From IMG/VR virus record IMGVR_UViG_3300042361_000312, positions 1 through 52,837 of that record: a DNA stretch of 52,837 nt. One strand, written 5' to 3'. Each line of letters opens with the position of its first letter. Within the stretch, counting starts at the first letter, position 1. The notes beneath the pieces were generated by a model that saw nothing but the letters and a program-made list of their open reading frames with translations, was not told the origin of the DNA and made no database searches. Below, piece after piece: positions 31,862 to 38,041 of this stretch. This stretch comes from a virus. The position numbers were made by a program, and so were the translations under genes.

Positions 31862-32266
31862 ACGCACACGACCCGCAGCGTCGAAGTGTTCCATCTCGTA
31901 TGCTGCGATGCCGATTTCGTCAGAGTTTTCGCAGGCCCATTCCACGATGAAGGCCGGGAAAAGGTCGCTGTTGTCGCTCTCGCGGCCCGTCCGCATGGTG
32001 TAGCCATACGATTCCGCCGCCGCCGTCAGGAAGGAAAGCAGGCTTTCCATGCCCTCCCGTTCCGTTCCGCCCTGGCAGCCAGACCGCAGGTCACGTTCCC
32101 GGTGAATAAAACCCCGGTCGATAAACTGCGTTTCCCCCTGCTTGTCGGTGTAGGAATAGCCCTCTGGGAAGGCAATCGACACCTCGTAGCAAGTGCGGCC
32201 CTCGTAATCCCGATCCTGCCCGCAGACCGTGATGGTAACGTCGCCAATCGTCAGTGTTTCAGCCAT
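31847..32266 (-). CDS. Hypothetical accessory protein
   Basis: ATG 32266 after ACACAAGGGGCATCACA gives 139 residues (MAETLTIGDVTITVCGQDRD...). It is an acidic alpha/beta protein with an aromatic core (CYEVSIAFPEGYSYTDKQGE). It ends within the GGA hairpin. No family is recognised; a small inhibitor-like protein is possible but unsupported. Confidence 0.55.
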   Translation of the reverse strand: MAETLTIGDVTITVCGQDRDYEGRTCYEVSIAFPEGYSYTDKQGETQFIDRGFIHRERDLRSGCQGGTEREGMESLLSFLTAAAESYGYTMRTGRESDNSDLFPAFIVEWACENSDEIGIAAYEMEHFDAAGRVRNQRS

Positions 32267-32319
32267 TGTGATGCCCCTTGTGTGTGTGTAGCCATCTTCA
32301 GTGCCCGCATTACGGACAG

Positions 32320-32335
32320 ACCGGGTTTCCCCGGT
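32320..32335 (-). promoter_or_regulatory. Leader hairpin with GNRA-like loop
   Basis: On the minus strand ACCGGG and CCCGGT pair around GAAA in the leader of the gene starting at 32266. Downstream CTACACACACACAAGGGG resembles the type-2 leaders. No U-tract follows, so termination is unlikely. Confidence 0.5.
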
Positions 32336-32345
32336 TTCGGCTTGG

Positions 32346-32570
32346 TTACTCCGCGTGGATTTCCCCATCGGGGTAGACGGTCGCATACACCAGCCCGTCA
32401 AAGGCGTTGTATTCCGGCCCGTCGAGGTAATCCTCCCCGCACTGGGTGAACCGGCGACCGTCGCCCTCGTCAAGCTCAATGACATAGCGGGTTTCGTTGT
32501 TGTGGATCGCCCATGACAAAGCGTTCCGTTTTGCGGTGATATAACCCTCGCTGTCGTGATGCCGTGCCAT
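32346..32570 (-). CDS. Small hypothetical protein
   Basis: ATG 32570 gives 74 residues (MARHHDSEGYITAKRNALSW...). The YVIELDEGDGRRFTQCGEDY core is beta-rich and acidic. The longer frame to 32669 crosses the leader and is rejected. Its leader carries GGA hairpin copy 5 and a T-arm-like structure. Function is unknown. Confidence 0.55.
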   Translation of the reverse strand: MARHHDSEGYITAKRNALSWAIHNNETRYVIELDEGDGRRFTQCGEDYLDGPEYNAFDGLVYATVYPDGEIHAE

Positions 32571-32609
32571 TGTTGTGGCTCCCGTTTTGTGTGATCGAAC
32601 CCGTAACCA

Positions 32610-32659
32610 GTGCGGTTCCCCGGAGTCGAACCGGGGAAAGGCTTCCGTCAGCCAACCGC
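32610..32659 (-). promoter_or_regulatory. tRNA-like three-way structure in leader copy 5
   Basis: On the minus strand CGGTT/AACCG closes a three-way junction. Its arms are GGCT-6-AGCC and a T-arm CCCCGG-TTCGACT-CCGGGG with a canonical loop. It resembles a tRNA lacking the anticodon arm, and sits where other copies have a terminator. Confidence 0.55.
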
Positions 32660-32663
32660 CACC

Positions 32664-32694
32664 ATCCAACAGGGTGAACTCTCCTCCGGAGAGT
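32664..32694 (-). promoter_or_regulatory. GGA-loop hairpin leader element, copy 5
   Basis: The minus-strand stem is ACTCTCC/GGAGAGT with loop GGA, then TTCACCCTGTTGGATGG. The upstream gene's stop is 11 bases before the stem. Confidence 0.75.
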
Positions 32695-32704
32695 CAGGCG
32701 GGCG

Positions 32705-32944
32705 TCAGTCCAGATAGGAACGCTCCGCGTCGTCCATTGCTTTCGTCTTCGTGGCGAATGGGCCGAATGGGTCAGAATCGGGCAGGCAACCGGGGACGCA
32801 GGTCCACCAGTACCAACCGGCGGGGAGGGTTTCGCCGTCTTCGTCAGCCCAGCAATCGCCCTCGCAAACCCGCACACCGTCGAACTTGAAGATTTCGACC
32901 GTGCCGATGATGTCCTGATCGTCAGTGATGATGTCGTGGTACAT
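32705..32944 (-). CDS. GWYWW-type phage protein
   Basis: ATG 32944 after AAAGGGATCAC gives 79 residues. The C-terminal half PAGWYWWTCVPGCLPDSDPF, then GPFATKTKAMDDAE, matches a widespread small phage protein with the WYWW...PGCLPDS..GPF pattern. Function is unknown. It lies under leader copy 6. Confidence 0.7.
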   Translation of the reverse strand: MYHDIITDDQDIIGTVEIFKFDGVRVCEGDCWADEDGETLPAGWYWWTCVPGCLPDSDPFGPFATKTKAMDDAERSYLD

Positions 32945-32964
32945 GTGTGATCCCTTTGCGTGAA

Positions 32965-33005
32965 GAAAAGAAAACCCCCGGTGAATCAACGTGATCCACC
33001 GGGGG
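32965..33005 (-). terminator. Intrinsic terminator in leader copy 6
   Basis: On the minus strand CCCCGGTG and CACCGGGG pair around a 13-nt loop, followed by GTTTTCTTTTCTT. It lies between GGA hairpin copy 6 and the ribosome binding site. Confidence 0.75.
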
Positions 33006-33040
33006 GGCCGAGTAACCCCATCGGCCAATTTGGGGTGATG

Positions 33041-33073
33041 CCAACCAACAGGGCGAACTCCACTCCGTGGAGT
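33041..33073 (-). promoter_or_regulatory. GGA-loop hairpin leader element, copy 6
   Basis: The minus-strand stem is ACTCCAC/GTGGAGT with loop GGA, then TTCGCCCTGTTGGTTGG. It is 13 bases beyond the stop of the upstream gene. Confidence 0.75.
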
Positions 33074-33085
33074 AGGCGGGCGTGA

Positions 33086-33430
33086 CTACAGCGTGTGATA
33101 GCGGTCGAATGGAGTGTCCGAATGCCCCCGCAGGCCGAAGTCGGAAATGAACCAAGCCCCGTCGCGTTGATAGACCCGCTTGTTGATGCCGATGCCGCTC
33201 AGAAGGGCATTGATCCGGCTTTTGGTGGTCGCAGTCTTCCACCCACAGTGGTCGATGGTCACACCGTGGAACGTCCCGTCAGGCTTTCGCCCCGCCGCCC
33301 AAGCAATCGCATTCCCGTGCAGTTCCACCCGAAAGCCACCCGTCACCATGACCCGGGCCACAGTGTTGCCAGACCGAAATGGTCGCCCCGCTCTCACCGC
33401 ATCGCATAGCCGTTGCTCAATGACTCGCAT
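33086..33430 (-). CDS. Hypothetical accessory protein
   Basis: ATG 33430 after GGGGAGCGATGCA gives 114 residues (MRVIEQRLCDAVRAGRPFRS...). Beta-rich segments (TVARVMVTGGFRVELHGNAI) and a helical basic C-terminal part (TTKSRINALLSGIGINKRVY) suggest a nucleic-acid-binding fold. The longer frame to 33658 is hydrophobic repeat-like nonsense and is rejected. Leader copy 7 precedes it. Confidence 0.55.
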   Translation of the reverse strand: MRVIEQRLCDAVRAGRPFRSGNTVARVMVTGGFRVELHGNAIAWAAGRKPDGTFHGVTIDHCGWKTATTKSRINALLSGIGINKRVYQRDGAWFISDFGLRGHSDTPFDRYHTL

Positions 33431-33484
33431 TGCATCGCTCCCCGATTGTGGATGCCGCATCGACCGGAGTGGTCGATTGCCGAC

Positions 33485-33518
33485 ACCAACCAACAGGGCG
33501 AAATCTCCTCCGGAGATT
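33485..33518 (-). promoter_or_regulatory. GGA-loop hairpin leader element, copy 7
   Basis: The minus-strand stem is AATCTCC/GGAGATT with loop GGA, then TTCGCCCTGTTGGTTGG. Downstream there is no U-tract terminator but an ATCGACC/GGTCGAT hairpin near 33455-33473. Confidence 0.75.
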
Positions 33519-33530
33519 CCAGGCGCACGC

Positions 33531-34061
33531 ACACACGAAAGACAGCGCACGCGAGAGGGCAGGAAAGCACCGCACACCCAAGCACGAAAGACACCGCACA
33601 GGCCCAGGAGGAACCGCACGGGCAAGCCCAGGAAAGCACCGCGCAGGCACCCAAGCACGATGGCCGATTCCGATCATGGCCTGACCGATACCAGCCAAAC
33701 CATGCCAGATACCGGGCAGAAAACCATGCCGACAATGATGGGGATGGTGATCGGGATGGGGATGATAGTCAGCCGAAAGGGGTGTAATCTGCCGAAAACT
33801 TGCCACAGTGTTCCACGGGGCAACGGTTCCCCCACGGTTCCCCACGCCCGCCCGCTGGAATGCCCGGGAAGGCCCGTGGCTGCGGTTCTGCGGGCTTGCG
33901 GAGGCTCGCGGCTACCCCCGCACGGGCGAAGAAACGCGGGCTTGTGATCGCGTGTGCGGGCTCCCGGGCCCCCCCGCGCCCCCGCACCTATCTGTTAGTT
34001 CCCCCCCTGGACTTTTTCCCCATCCAAGAACTGGATTACACCCCTCCCTGCCAGAAACCAG
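33531..34061. other. Non-coding region with direct repeats
   Basis: No convincing gene is seen here. Open frames on both strands have repetitive or biased composition. Direct repeats include GGAAAGCACCGC (twice), CACCCAAGCACGA (twice) and CACGGTTCCCC (two adjacent copies near 33830). GC-rich tracts with CCCCC runs fill 33930-34020. It separates the three-gene minus operon at 34.1-34.7 kb from leader copy 7 and could hold a promoter or origin, but I see no clear -35/-10 pair. Confidence 0.4.
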
Positions 34062-34190
34062 TCAGTCTGCGTCTTTCCCCACAAGAACCCGGATCATCAT
34101 GCACACCATGCAGAAGCTGCCTGTGGCCACCATCGCGGTGATGCTCACCACCAGCACCACGGAACAGATTTGCAGGATTGCGGAGGTCAT
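34062..34190 (-). CDS. Single-pass membrane peptide
   Basis: ATG 34190 overlaps the upstream stop (ATGA); 42 residues. Nearly the whole N-terminal part is hydrophobic (LQICSVVLVVSITAMVATGS, then FCMVCMMIRVLVG), giving one or two membrane helices. A short charged tail ends it. Possibly a small membrane-active early protein; function is unknown. Confidence 0.5.
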   Translation of the reverse strand: MTSAILQICSVVLVVSITAMVATGSFCMVCMMIRVLVGKDAD

Positions 34191-34513
34191 GTGAGCCTCC
34201 CCAGTAGCTTCCTGATGGTGAGAGAGGCTGCCCGCAGCGGTTCGCACTGTTCCTCTGAGTGGCCCTTCTGGAGTCCTCTTCTGGCAGTCTCGGAGAGGTT
34301 CATCCATGCCAGTGTGAGTGCAGCCCGCTCCTCTTCGGTGAGGGTGGGCAGGAAGTAGAGCGGAGCCAGGGGCAGCGGTTTGTCCTTGTCGCCAAACCTG
34401 CAATCGTCGGCCATTGCTACTGCCTCTTCCTTCTGATGGGCCGCATAAGCCTCGTACACCGACACATCGTCAGGCGGGCCAATGGTTACGGCCCATGCCA
34501 CTGGGTCAGTCAT
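34187..34513 (-). CDS. Hypothetical protein
   Basis: ATG 34513 after AAGGAGAAACCACA gives 108 residues (MTDPVAWAVTIGPPDDVSVY...). AAHQKEEAVAMADDCRFGD resembles a small phage family seen beside DNA-metabolism genes, with a C-terminal helical part (LTEEERAALTLAWMNLSETA). It is coupled on both sides by ATGA overlaps. Function is unknown. Confidence 0.55.
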   Translation of the reverse strand: MTDPVAWAVTIGPPDDVSVYEAYAAHQKEEAVAMADDCRFGDKDKPLPLAPLYFLPTLTEEERAALTLAWMNLSETARRGLQKGHSEEQCEPLRAASLTIRKLLGRLT

Positions 34514-34716
34514 TGTGGTTTCTCCTTGGGGGGCAGTTCCTTGACTAGGGTGCATGGCAGTCTCTCTTGGAGGGCTTTGATGAAGGGGTGTTCGGGGAGG
34601 GGCACGGGGTCATCGAACGCTGCCAGGAGTGCGGCCCGTTCCTCTGGGGTGATCATGCCTGTGTCCCCATATACAGCGAAGTGAACTAACTCAGCCTGAA
34701 ACCGCATTCTGTGCAT
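34510..34716 (-). CDS. Small hypothetical protein, first gene of minus operon
   Basis: ATG 34716 (or 34707) gives 68 residues (MHRMRFQAELVHFAVYGDTG...), with a TPEERAALLAAFD helix and a Pro/Lys tail. It is the first gene leftward of the divergent palindromic control region. It is coupled downstream by ATGA. Confidence 0.5.
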   Translation of the reverse strand: MHRMRFQAELVHFAVYGDTGMITPEERAALLAAFDDPVPLPEHPFIKALQERLPCTLVKELPPKEKPQ

Positions 34717-34725
34717 GAGTTACAC

Positions 34726-34792
34726 GGCGGGCAATGGTCAGTGGACAGTAGACAAGTCACTTGTCCATTGCTTGTCCAAAGGATTGCCCGCC
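34726..34792. promoter_or_regulatory. Nested palindromic control region
   Basis: GGCGGGCAAT (34726) and ATTGCCCGCC (34783) are 10-bp arms of an inverted repeat. Their shared centre holds a second palindrome, GACAAGT-C-ACTTGTC (34751-34765). Extra TGGACA and CTTGTCC half-sites flank it. It lies between divergent genes (34716 leftward, 34850 rightward), as expected for a main operator or switch, or a cruciform. Confidence 0.6.
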
Positions 34793-34806
34793 TCTCTGAA
34801 GGTGTT

Positions 34807-34830
34807 TGTAATCAGGGCGGTTCGATTACA
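34807..34830. promoter_or_regulatory. Inverted repeat before 34850 gene
   Basis: TGTAATC and GATTACA (7-bp arms, 10-bp spacer) precede the TTAGGAG ribosome binding site of the rightward gene. It is either an operator or an mRNA leader hairpin. Confidence 0.45.
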
Positions 34831-34849
34831 CCCATTAGGAGACACGTTC

Positions 34850-35056
34850 ATGGGCAGGCCGAAGAACAGTCCGGTTTTTGATCAGATCACGAAGGATCGT
34901 CACCGGGAGTCTGATCGGGAGACTTACCATGAGCGGATGCGGGTGCTGCGGATGGACCCTGTGGCTCACAAGGAACACCTAGCTGCCAAGGCTGCCTACA
35001 TGAAGGACTACCGGGCGCGTAAGAAGCGGGCCAAGGGTAATCAAGCCGGGACATAA
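34850..35056 (+). CDS. Small basic protein, possible DNA binder
   Basis: ATG 34850 after TTAGGAGACACGTTC gives 68 residues (MGRPKNSPVFDQITKDRHRE...). It is strongly basic with a C-terminal AAYMKDYRARKKRAKGN segment, and the start GRPKNSP is AT-hook-like. It is the first rightward gene of the divergent region, so it is a candidate regulator. The longer frame from 34715 crosses the operator and is rejected. Confidence 0.55.
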   Translation: MGRPKNSPVFDQITKDRHRESDRETYHERMRVLRMDPVAHKEHLAAKAAYMKDYRARKKRAKGNQAGT

Positions 35057-35059
35057 GTA
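35046..35059 (+). promoter_or_regulatory. Putative late promoter, copy 2
   Basis: CCGGGACATAAGTA matches the core of the segments at 4714-4750 and 51026-51062 (one difference from CGGGACATAAATA). It lies immediately before a membrane-peptide gene and the virion gene block. Upstream similarity to the other copies is weak. Confidence 0.45.
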
Positions 35060-35063
35060 GGGC

Positions 35064-35198
35064 ATGGAACCCGCCCGCTTCGTTGTTGACCTGACTTACG
35101 CGATGGTGTGCTACCTCGCCTTTGTCGTGGGTGGCGTTGCGCTCGTAGGTGGGATTGCCGAGCTTTGGTTCCGGTGGAACGAGAGGAAGGGCGACTGA
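35064..35198 (+). CDS. Single-TM peptide (44 aa)
   Basis: ATG 35064 follows the putative promoter, and the frame ends TGATG at the next start. One membrane helix (MVCYLAFVVGGVALVGGIAE plus LWF) precedes a basic RWNERKGD tail. It may be a small holin-like or virion-membrane peptide; its place at the head of the structural operon is unusual. Confidence 0.55.
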   Translation: MEPARFVVDLTYAMVCYLAFVVGGVALVGGIAELWFRWNERKGD

Positions 35199-36457
35199 TG
35201 GCTCGCAACGTAGACAATCTTCGGAAAGTCTTGCAGGCCCCCGCCCGCGTCCTTTCCATACCAGAAGCGAACGACCTGCGGCTGAAGAACTACCAGAACG
35301 CCAAGCTGATTGACGATTACGCTATTGAGAACCCCCGCCCCATGTCGGCAGCGGAGAAGGTTGTCGAGGAGCGGCTGGATGACCGGAACTACACGACTGG
35401 TGGGGACTTGGCTCCCATGTCGGTTGCCCGTGAAGCCATTGCCGCCACGGGTGATCCAGATGCCTCGACCGTAACCAACAACGCTCTCTTTGAGGCCATT
35501 AAGGCTGAAGGCAAGAGAACGAATATGTTTCGGGACACCCTCACTGGTGATTCCCCGACTTACACCTACCCGGGAACGATCCATACCTCCAAGAAGCCAG
35601 ACTTTGCTGATGGAGCTATGGGTTTCTCTGAGGATGTTGCCGTTACGCGGACAACTCCCTGGAGGATGCTGGATGGAATCACCGGCAATCGCCCCCATTC
35701 AGACCGCATCGTAGGTCGGCAGATGGACCGCAACCTCCCTCACGGCATGGGGAATGCGGAGATATACCACCTAGATGACATCCAAGAGCAAATGAATCGC
35801 CCGTGGATGGTTTATCGGGGCCAGAAGGATGGGTTTGACGAGTCTACTTCCCAAGGGTTTGCGGACATGGCAACCCAGTCCATCTTCCTGAATCGCAGCG
35901 GCGATCAGATGGCGGCTGGGAAGTTTCAGCCTGTCACCAGGGGGATCAACGTAGCCCAGCATGAAGGAGGTGGGCACGGTGTCCTTCATCACTCTGTGCC
36001 CAGCTTTGATTACATCCTGCGGCAAAGCCATGAGAAATTGCGTGGTAACCCCCTAGAGCGGCCCGCGATTGGTGACATCAACCGTTCTCTCCTGACCACT
36101 CCTGAGGCTAGGTATTTGTCTAGCAACGGGCTGGAGATGGGGAATCTCCTGTTCCACACGAAGCGGCTCATCGAAACCGTTCAGCCGGGGATGCGGGATG
36201 TTGGTGCCACCCAGGCCACACTCGACAACGTGTTGGAGTACATCCGCAACTACAAGATGACTGGGCGTGATCCGATCATCAATCTTGAAGGCCACCCCAA
36301 TTACGGCTCTCCCGCTCATGGTCTTGAGAAGCAGATTGAGACTTTGCAGCAAATCATGAAGGCCCACGGGCCGGACGGGGCGAATGACTTTGAGACAAAC
36401 ATGAACTTCAAGACTAGCTCCACCAATCCCAGCCTACGGACGGCATTACTCGCATGA
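35198..36457 (+). CDS. Large virion-associated protein with HEGGGH motif
   Basis: ATG 35198 (MARNVDNLRKVLQ...) gives 419 residues; it is coupled to the upstream peptide by TGATG. Around residue 255 is a VAQHEGGGHGVLHH segment that resembles a zincin but has one extra residue (HExxxH), so activity is doubtful. The rest is helical and Asn/Thr-rich. Its place before the scaffold and capsid genes suggests a virion or assembly protein. Confidence 0.5.
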   Translation: MARNVDNLRKVLQAPARVLSIPEANDLRLKNYQNAKLIDDYAIENPRPMSAAEKVVEERLDDRNYTTGGDLAPMSVAREAIAATGDPDASTVTNNALFEAIKAEGKRTNMFRDTLTGDSPTYTYPGTIHTSKKPDFADGAMGFSEDVAVTRTTPWRMLDGITGNRPHSDRIVGRQMDRNLPHGMGNAEIYHLDDIQEQMNRPWMVYRGQKDGFDESTSQGFADMATQSIFLNRSGDQMAAGKFQPVTRGINVAQHEGGGHGVLHHSVPSFDYILRQSHEKLRGNPLERPAIGDINRSLLTTPEARYLSSNGLEMGNLLFHTKRLIETVQPGMRDVGATQATLDNVLEYIRNYKMTGRDPIINLEGHPNYGSPAHGLEKQIETLQQIMKAHGPDGANDFETNMNFKTSSTNPSLRTALLA

Positions 36458-37965
36458 CACCTGAAGAAGCACTCATTCACGCTTACGAGGCGGATATTGC
36501 CCGCCTTCCCCAGGAGCAGCAGCTTAGGTTCAATGCGCAGCGGATGGCGGCTGACCACATGGCTGGCAAGACCACGCCTGAGTTGAAGAGATTCCGCCAC
36601 AACGTGACGGTTGGCCACCCGAGCTACGATCCGAAGACCGAAGGTGAGCGGGCCCTCCAAGAACACATGCTCAGTGGGTACACGGGCCAGCCCTGGACTC
36701 CAGATCAGCATCGTGCCCTTGGTGGGCGTGACCCAAATTCCTACGAGTTCTCCCCCGGTGCAAAGTTCCTTGCAGATGCTGAGTCCAGGGCGAGGCTGCA
36801 CGATGACATAGCCAGGGCGAGAGGAGCCGTAGCGGCACCCCCGTCCCGTGGAATGTCCTCTCCCGGCGGTTTTATCCCCCAGTTCTCCCAGTATCAGAGT
36901 TCGGATGAGGACGTTCGCAATGCTGCACTTGCCCAGGCGGCGCAGCATTACGACAACGCTATCGTCCGCAAGAACTCCTCCATGAACCCCCTCCGGGGAA
37001 GTCCGATCCAGTCCTATGACCCCAGGCCCTACCGGCACACTGACCCCGAAACAGGTGAGCTAGGGGAAGAGACAGGTCAGCCAGCGGGGTTCATCGAAGG
37101 GCTCGACCTGAACCGAGAGATGCAGAACCCTGAGAACCCGATTGGCAGCCTGACCACCAAAGCATCTGGTGCTGTTTCTGACACGTTGAGTCTCCTGGGG
37201 ACTGCCTTGCTCCGCAAGACTGATGCGACCAATGTTCTTGGTGACGCGGCGACTCGCGTTGCTGGATCAGACTTCAATCGAAACAGCCCCGTCTTGGCTA
37301 AGGACAACGGCTGGCGGGCCAACGATGCTCTTCTCCAGCAAGGACGAGCCGCCCACAAGGGCTCAGAAGGCATGAGTGCTGGCGACACTTTCCGGGGTGC
37401 CATCGGTAATCACATTCTCCCAGAAAGCTGGAACGGCCAGATTCCCTACGTTCAGCCCCTAATCAATGCAGGAATCAGCTTTGCCAACGGAATGGGCGAC
37501 GGCATTGGTGCGATTGGTGCGACCAGGGCGGTTCCGAATATGGTCCGCAGTGCGGCGAGAGGTGTCGCCAGGACGGGTGTCCCGCTTGCCACTTCGTTTG
37601 CCAAGAGTACGGCTGATGACATTACTCGCCACTTAGCCACGCACCCGACCTACGGGGGCCGAATGCGGGCTTACAACTATGACGAGCTAGTGGACATCAG
37701 CAATGGCGTAGAGCTTTTTGGGGAACTTGCCACCCGCGACACCCGCAGCAACTCCCAGTGGGACATGCACCAGAAGTACGAGGAAGACCAGCGGCAGAAA
37801 TCCATTAAGACTCTTGAGGGACTGAATGACCAGATCGTTCGGCCCAAGTCCACAGTAACCAACGTAGGCAAAGCGATTGCCCCTTACGCGGCACCTCCCT
37901 TAATGCACACGGGGAATGCTTTATCAAAGGCTGGCAACTGGCTTGGCGGATTACTCTCCAAGTAA
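36454..37965 (+). CDS. Virion-associated protein, unknown
   Basis: This 503-residue protein overlaps the upstream gene by ATGA. It has helical N-terminal and disordered Pro/Ser/Gly-rich middle parts, then Ala/Gly-rich segments with hydrophobic character (LINAGISFANGMGDGIGAIG, about residues 330-350). It ends in a small helical tail with a GNWLGGLLSK amphipathic end. This layout resembles the 9.2-14.2 kb large virion proteins. Function is unknown. Confidence 0.5.
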   Translation: MTPEEALIHAYEADIARLPQEQQLRFNAQRMAADHMAGKTTPELKRFRHNVTVGHPSYDPKTEGERALQEHMLSGYTGQPWTPDQHRALGGRDPNSYEFSPGAKFLADAESRARLHDDIARARGAVAAPPSRGMSSPGGFIPQFSQYQSSDEDVRNAALAQAAQHYDNAIVRKNSSMNPLRGSPIQSYDPRPYRHTDPETGELGEETGQPAGFIEGLDLNREMQNPENPIGSLTTKASGAVSDTLSLLGTALLRKTDATNVLGDAATRVAGSDFNRNSPVLAKDNGWRANDALLQQGRAAHKGSEGMSAGDTFRGAIGNHILPESWNGQIPYVQPLINAGISFANGMGDGIGAIGATRAVPNMVRSAARGVARTGVPLATSFAKSTADDITRHLATHPTYGGRMRAYNYDELVDISNGVELFGELATRDTRSNSQWDMHQKYEEDQRQKSIKTLEGLNDQIVRPKSTVTNVGKAIAPYAAPPLMHTGNALSKAGNWLGGLLSK

Positions 37966-37970
37966 TTACT

Positions 37971-37990
37971 CCGCGTAACTATTGCCCGCC
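37971..37990. repeat. 20-bp repeat CCGCGTAACTATTGCCCGCC, copy 1
   Basis: An identical 20-mer is at 47007-47026; both start within 6 bases after a stop codon (TAA) and precede a new gene. Its last 14 bases plus GCCA recur within 41626-41643. Function is unknown; promoter, processing site or insertion scar are possible. Confidence 0.6.
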
Positions 37991-37999
37991 GCCAGACCC

Positions 38000-38031
38000 T
38001 TGACACAATTCGGTGGTCTTACTTCTTAAAT
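38000..38031 (+). promoter_or_regulatory. Possible promoter before scaffold gene
   Basis: TTGACA (38000-38005) is followed after 17 bp by TTCTTA, with an alternative TTAAAT at 38026. The -35 is perfect but the -10 is poor. It lies just upstream of the scaffold ribosome binding site GGAGG. Confidence 0.3.
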
Positions 38032-38041
38032 GGAGGCCACC

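Noticed and set aside
31781-32659. Two complete tRNA genes in the accessory arm
   Set aside because: The T-arms are good but anticodon arms are missing and spacing is too short for a cloverleaf, so they are called tRNA-like leader structures only.
27471-33518. CRISPR array
   Set aside because: The repeated units are hundreds to about two thousand bases apart with genes between, and the repeats contain variable stems; there are no spacers or cas genes.
27471-33518. Integron attC sites
   Set aside because: Hairpins resemble folded attC in principle, but the R-box core sequences and an integron integrase are absent.
27471-33518. A conserved leader peptide encoded by the TTCRCCCTGTTGG tail
   Set aside because: The tail translates to F-(A/T)-L-L-V-G in one frame, but it is not in a consistent frame with a start codon in the different copies.
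33432-33658. N-terminal extension of the 33430 gene on the minus strand
   Set aside because: The extension (repeated LGC, GVF and CAVF-like units) crosses the hairpin leader and direct repeats; ATG 33430 has its own ribosome binding site.
33180-33947. Long plus-strand frame over leader copy 7 and the gap
   Set aside because: Antisense to a better-supported gene and with biased, repeat-driven composition.
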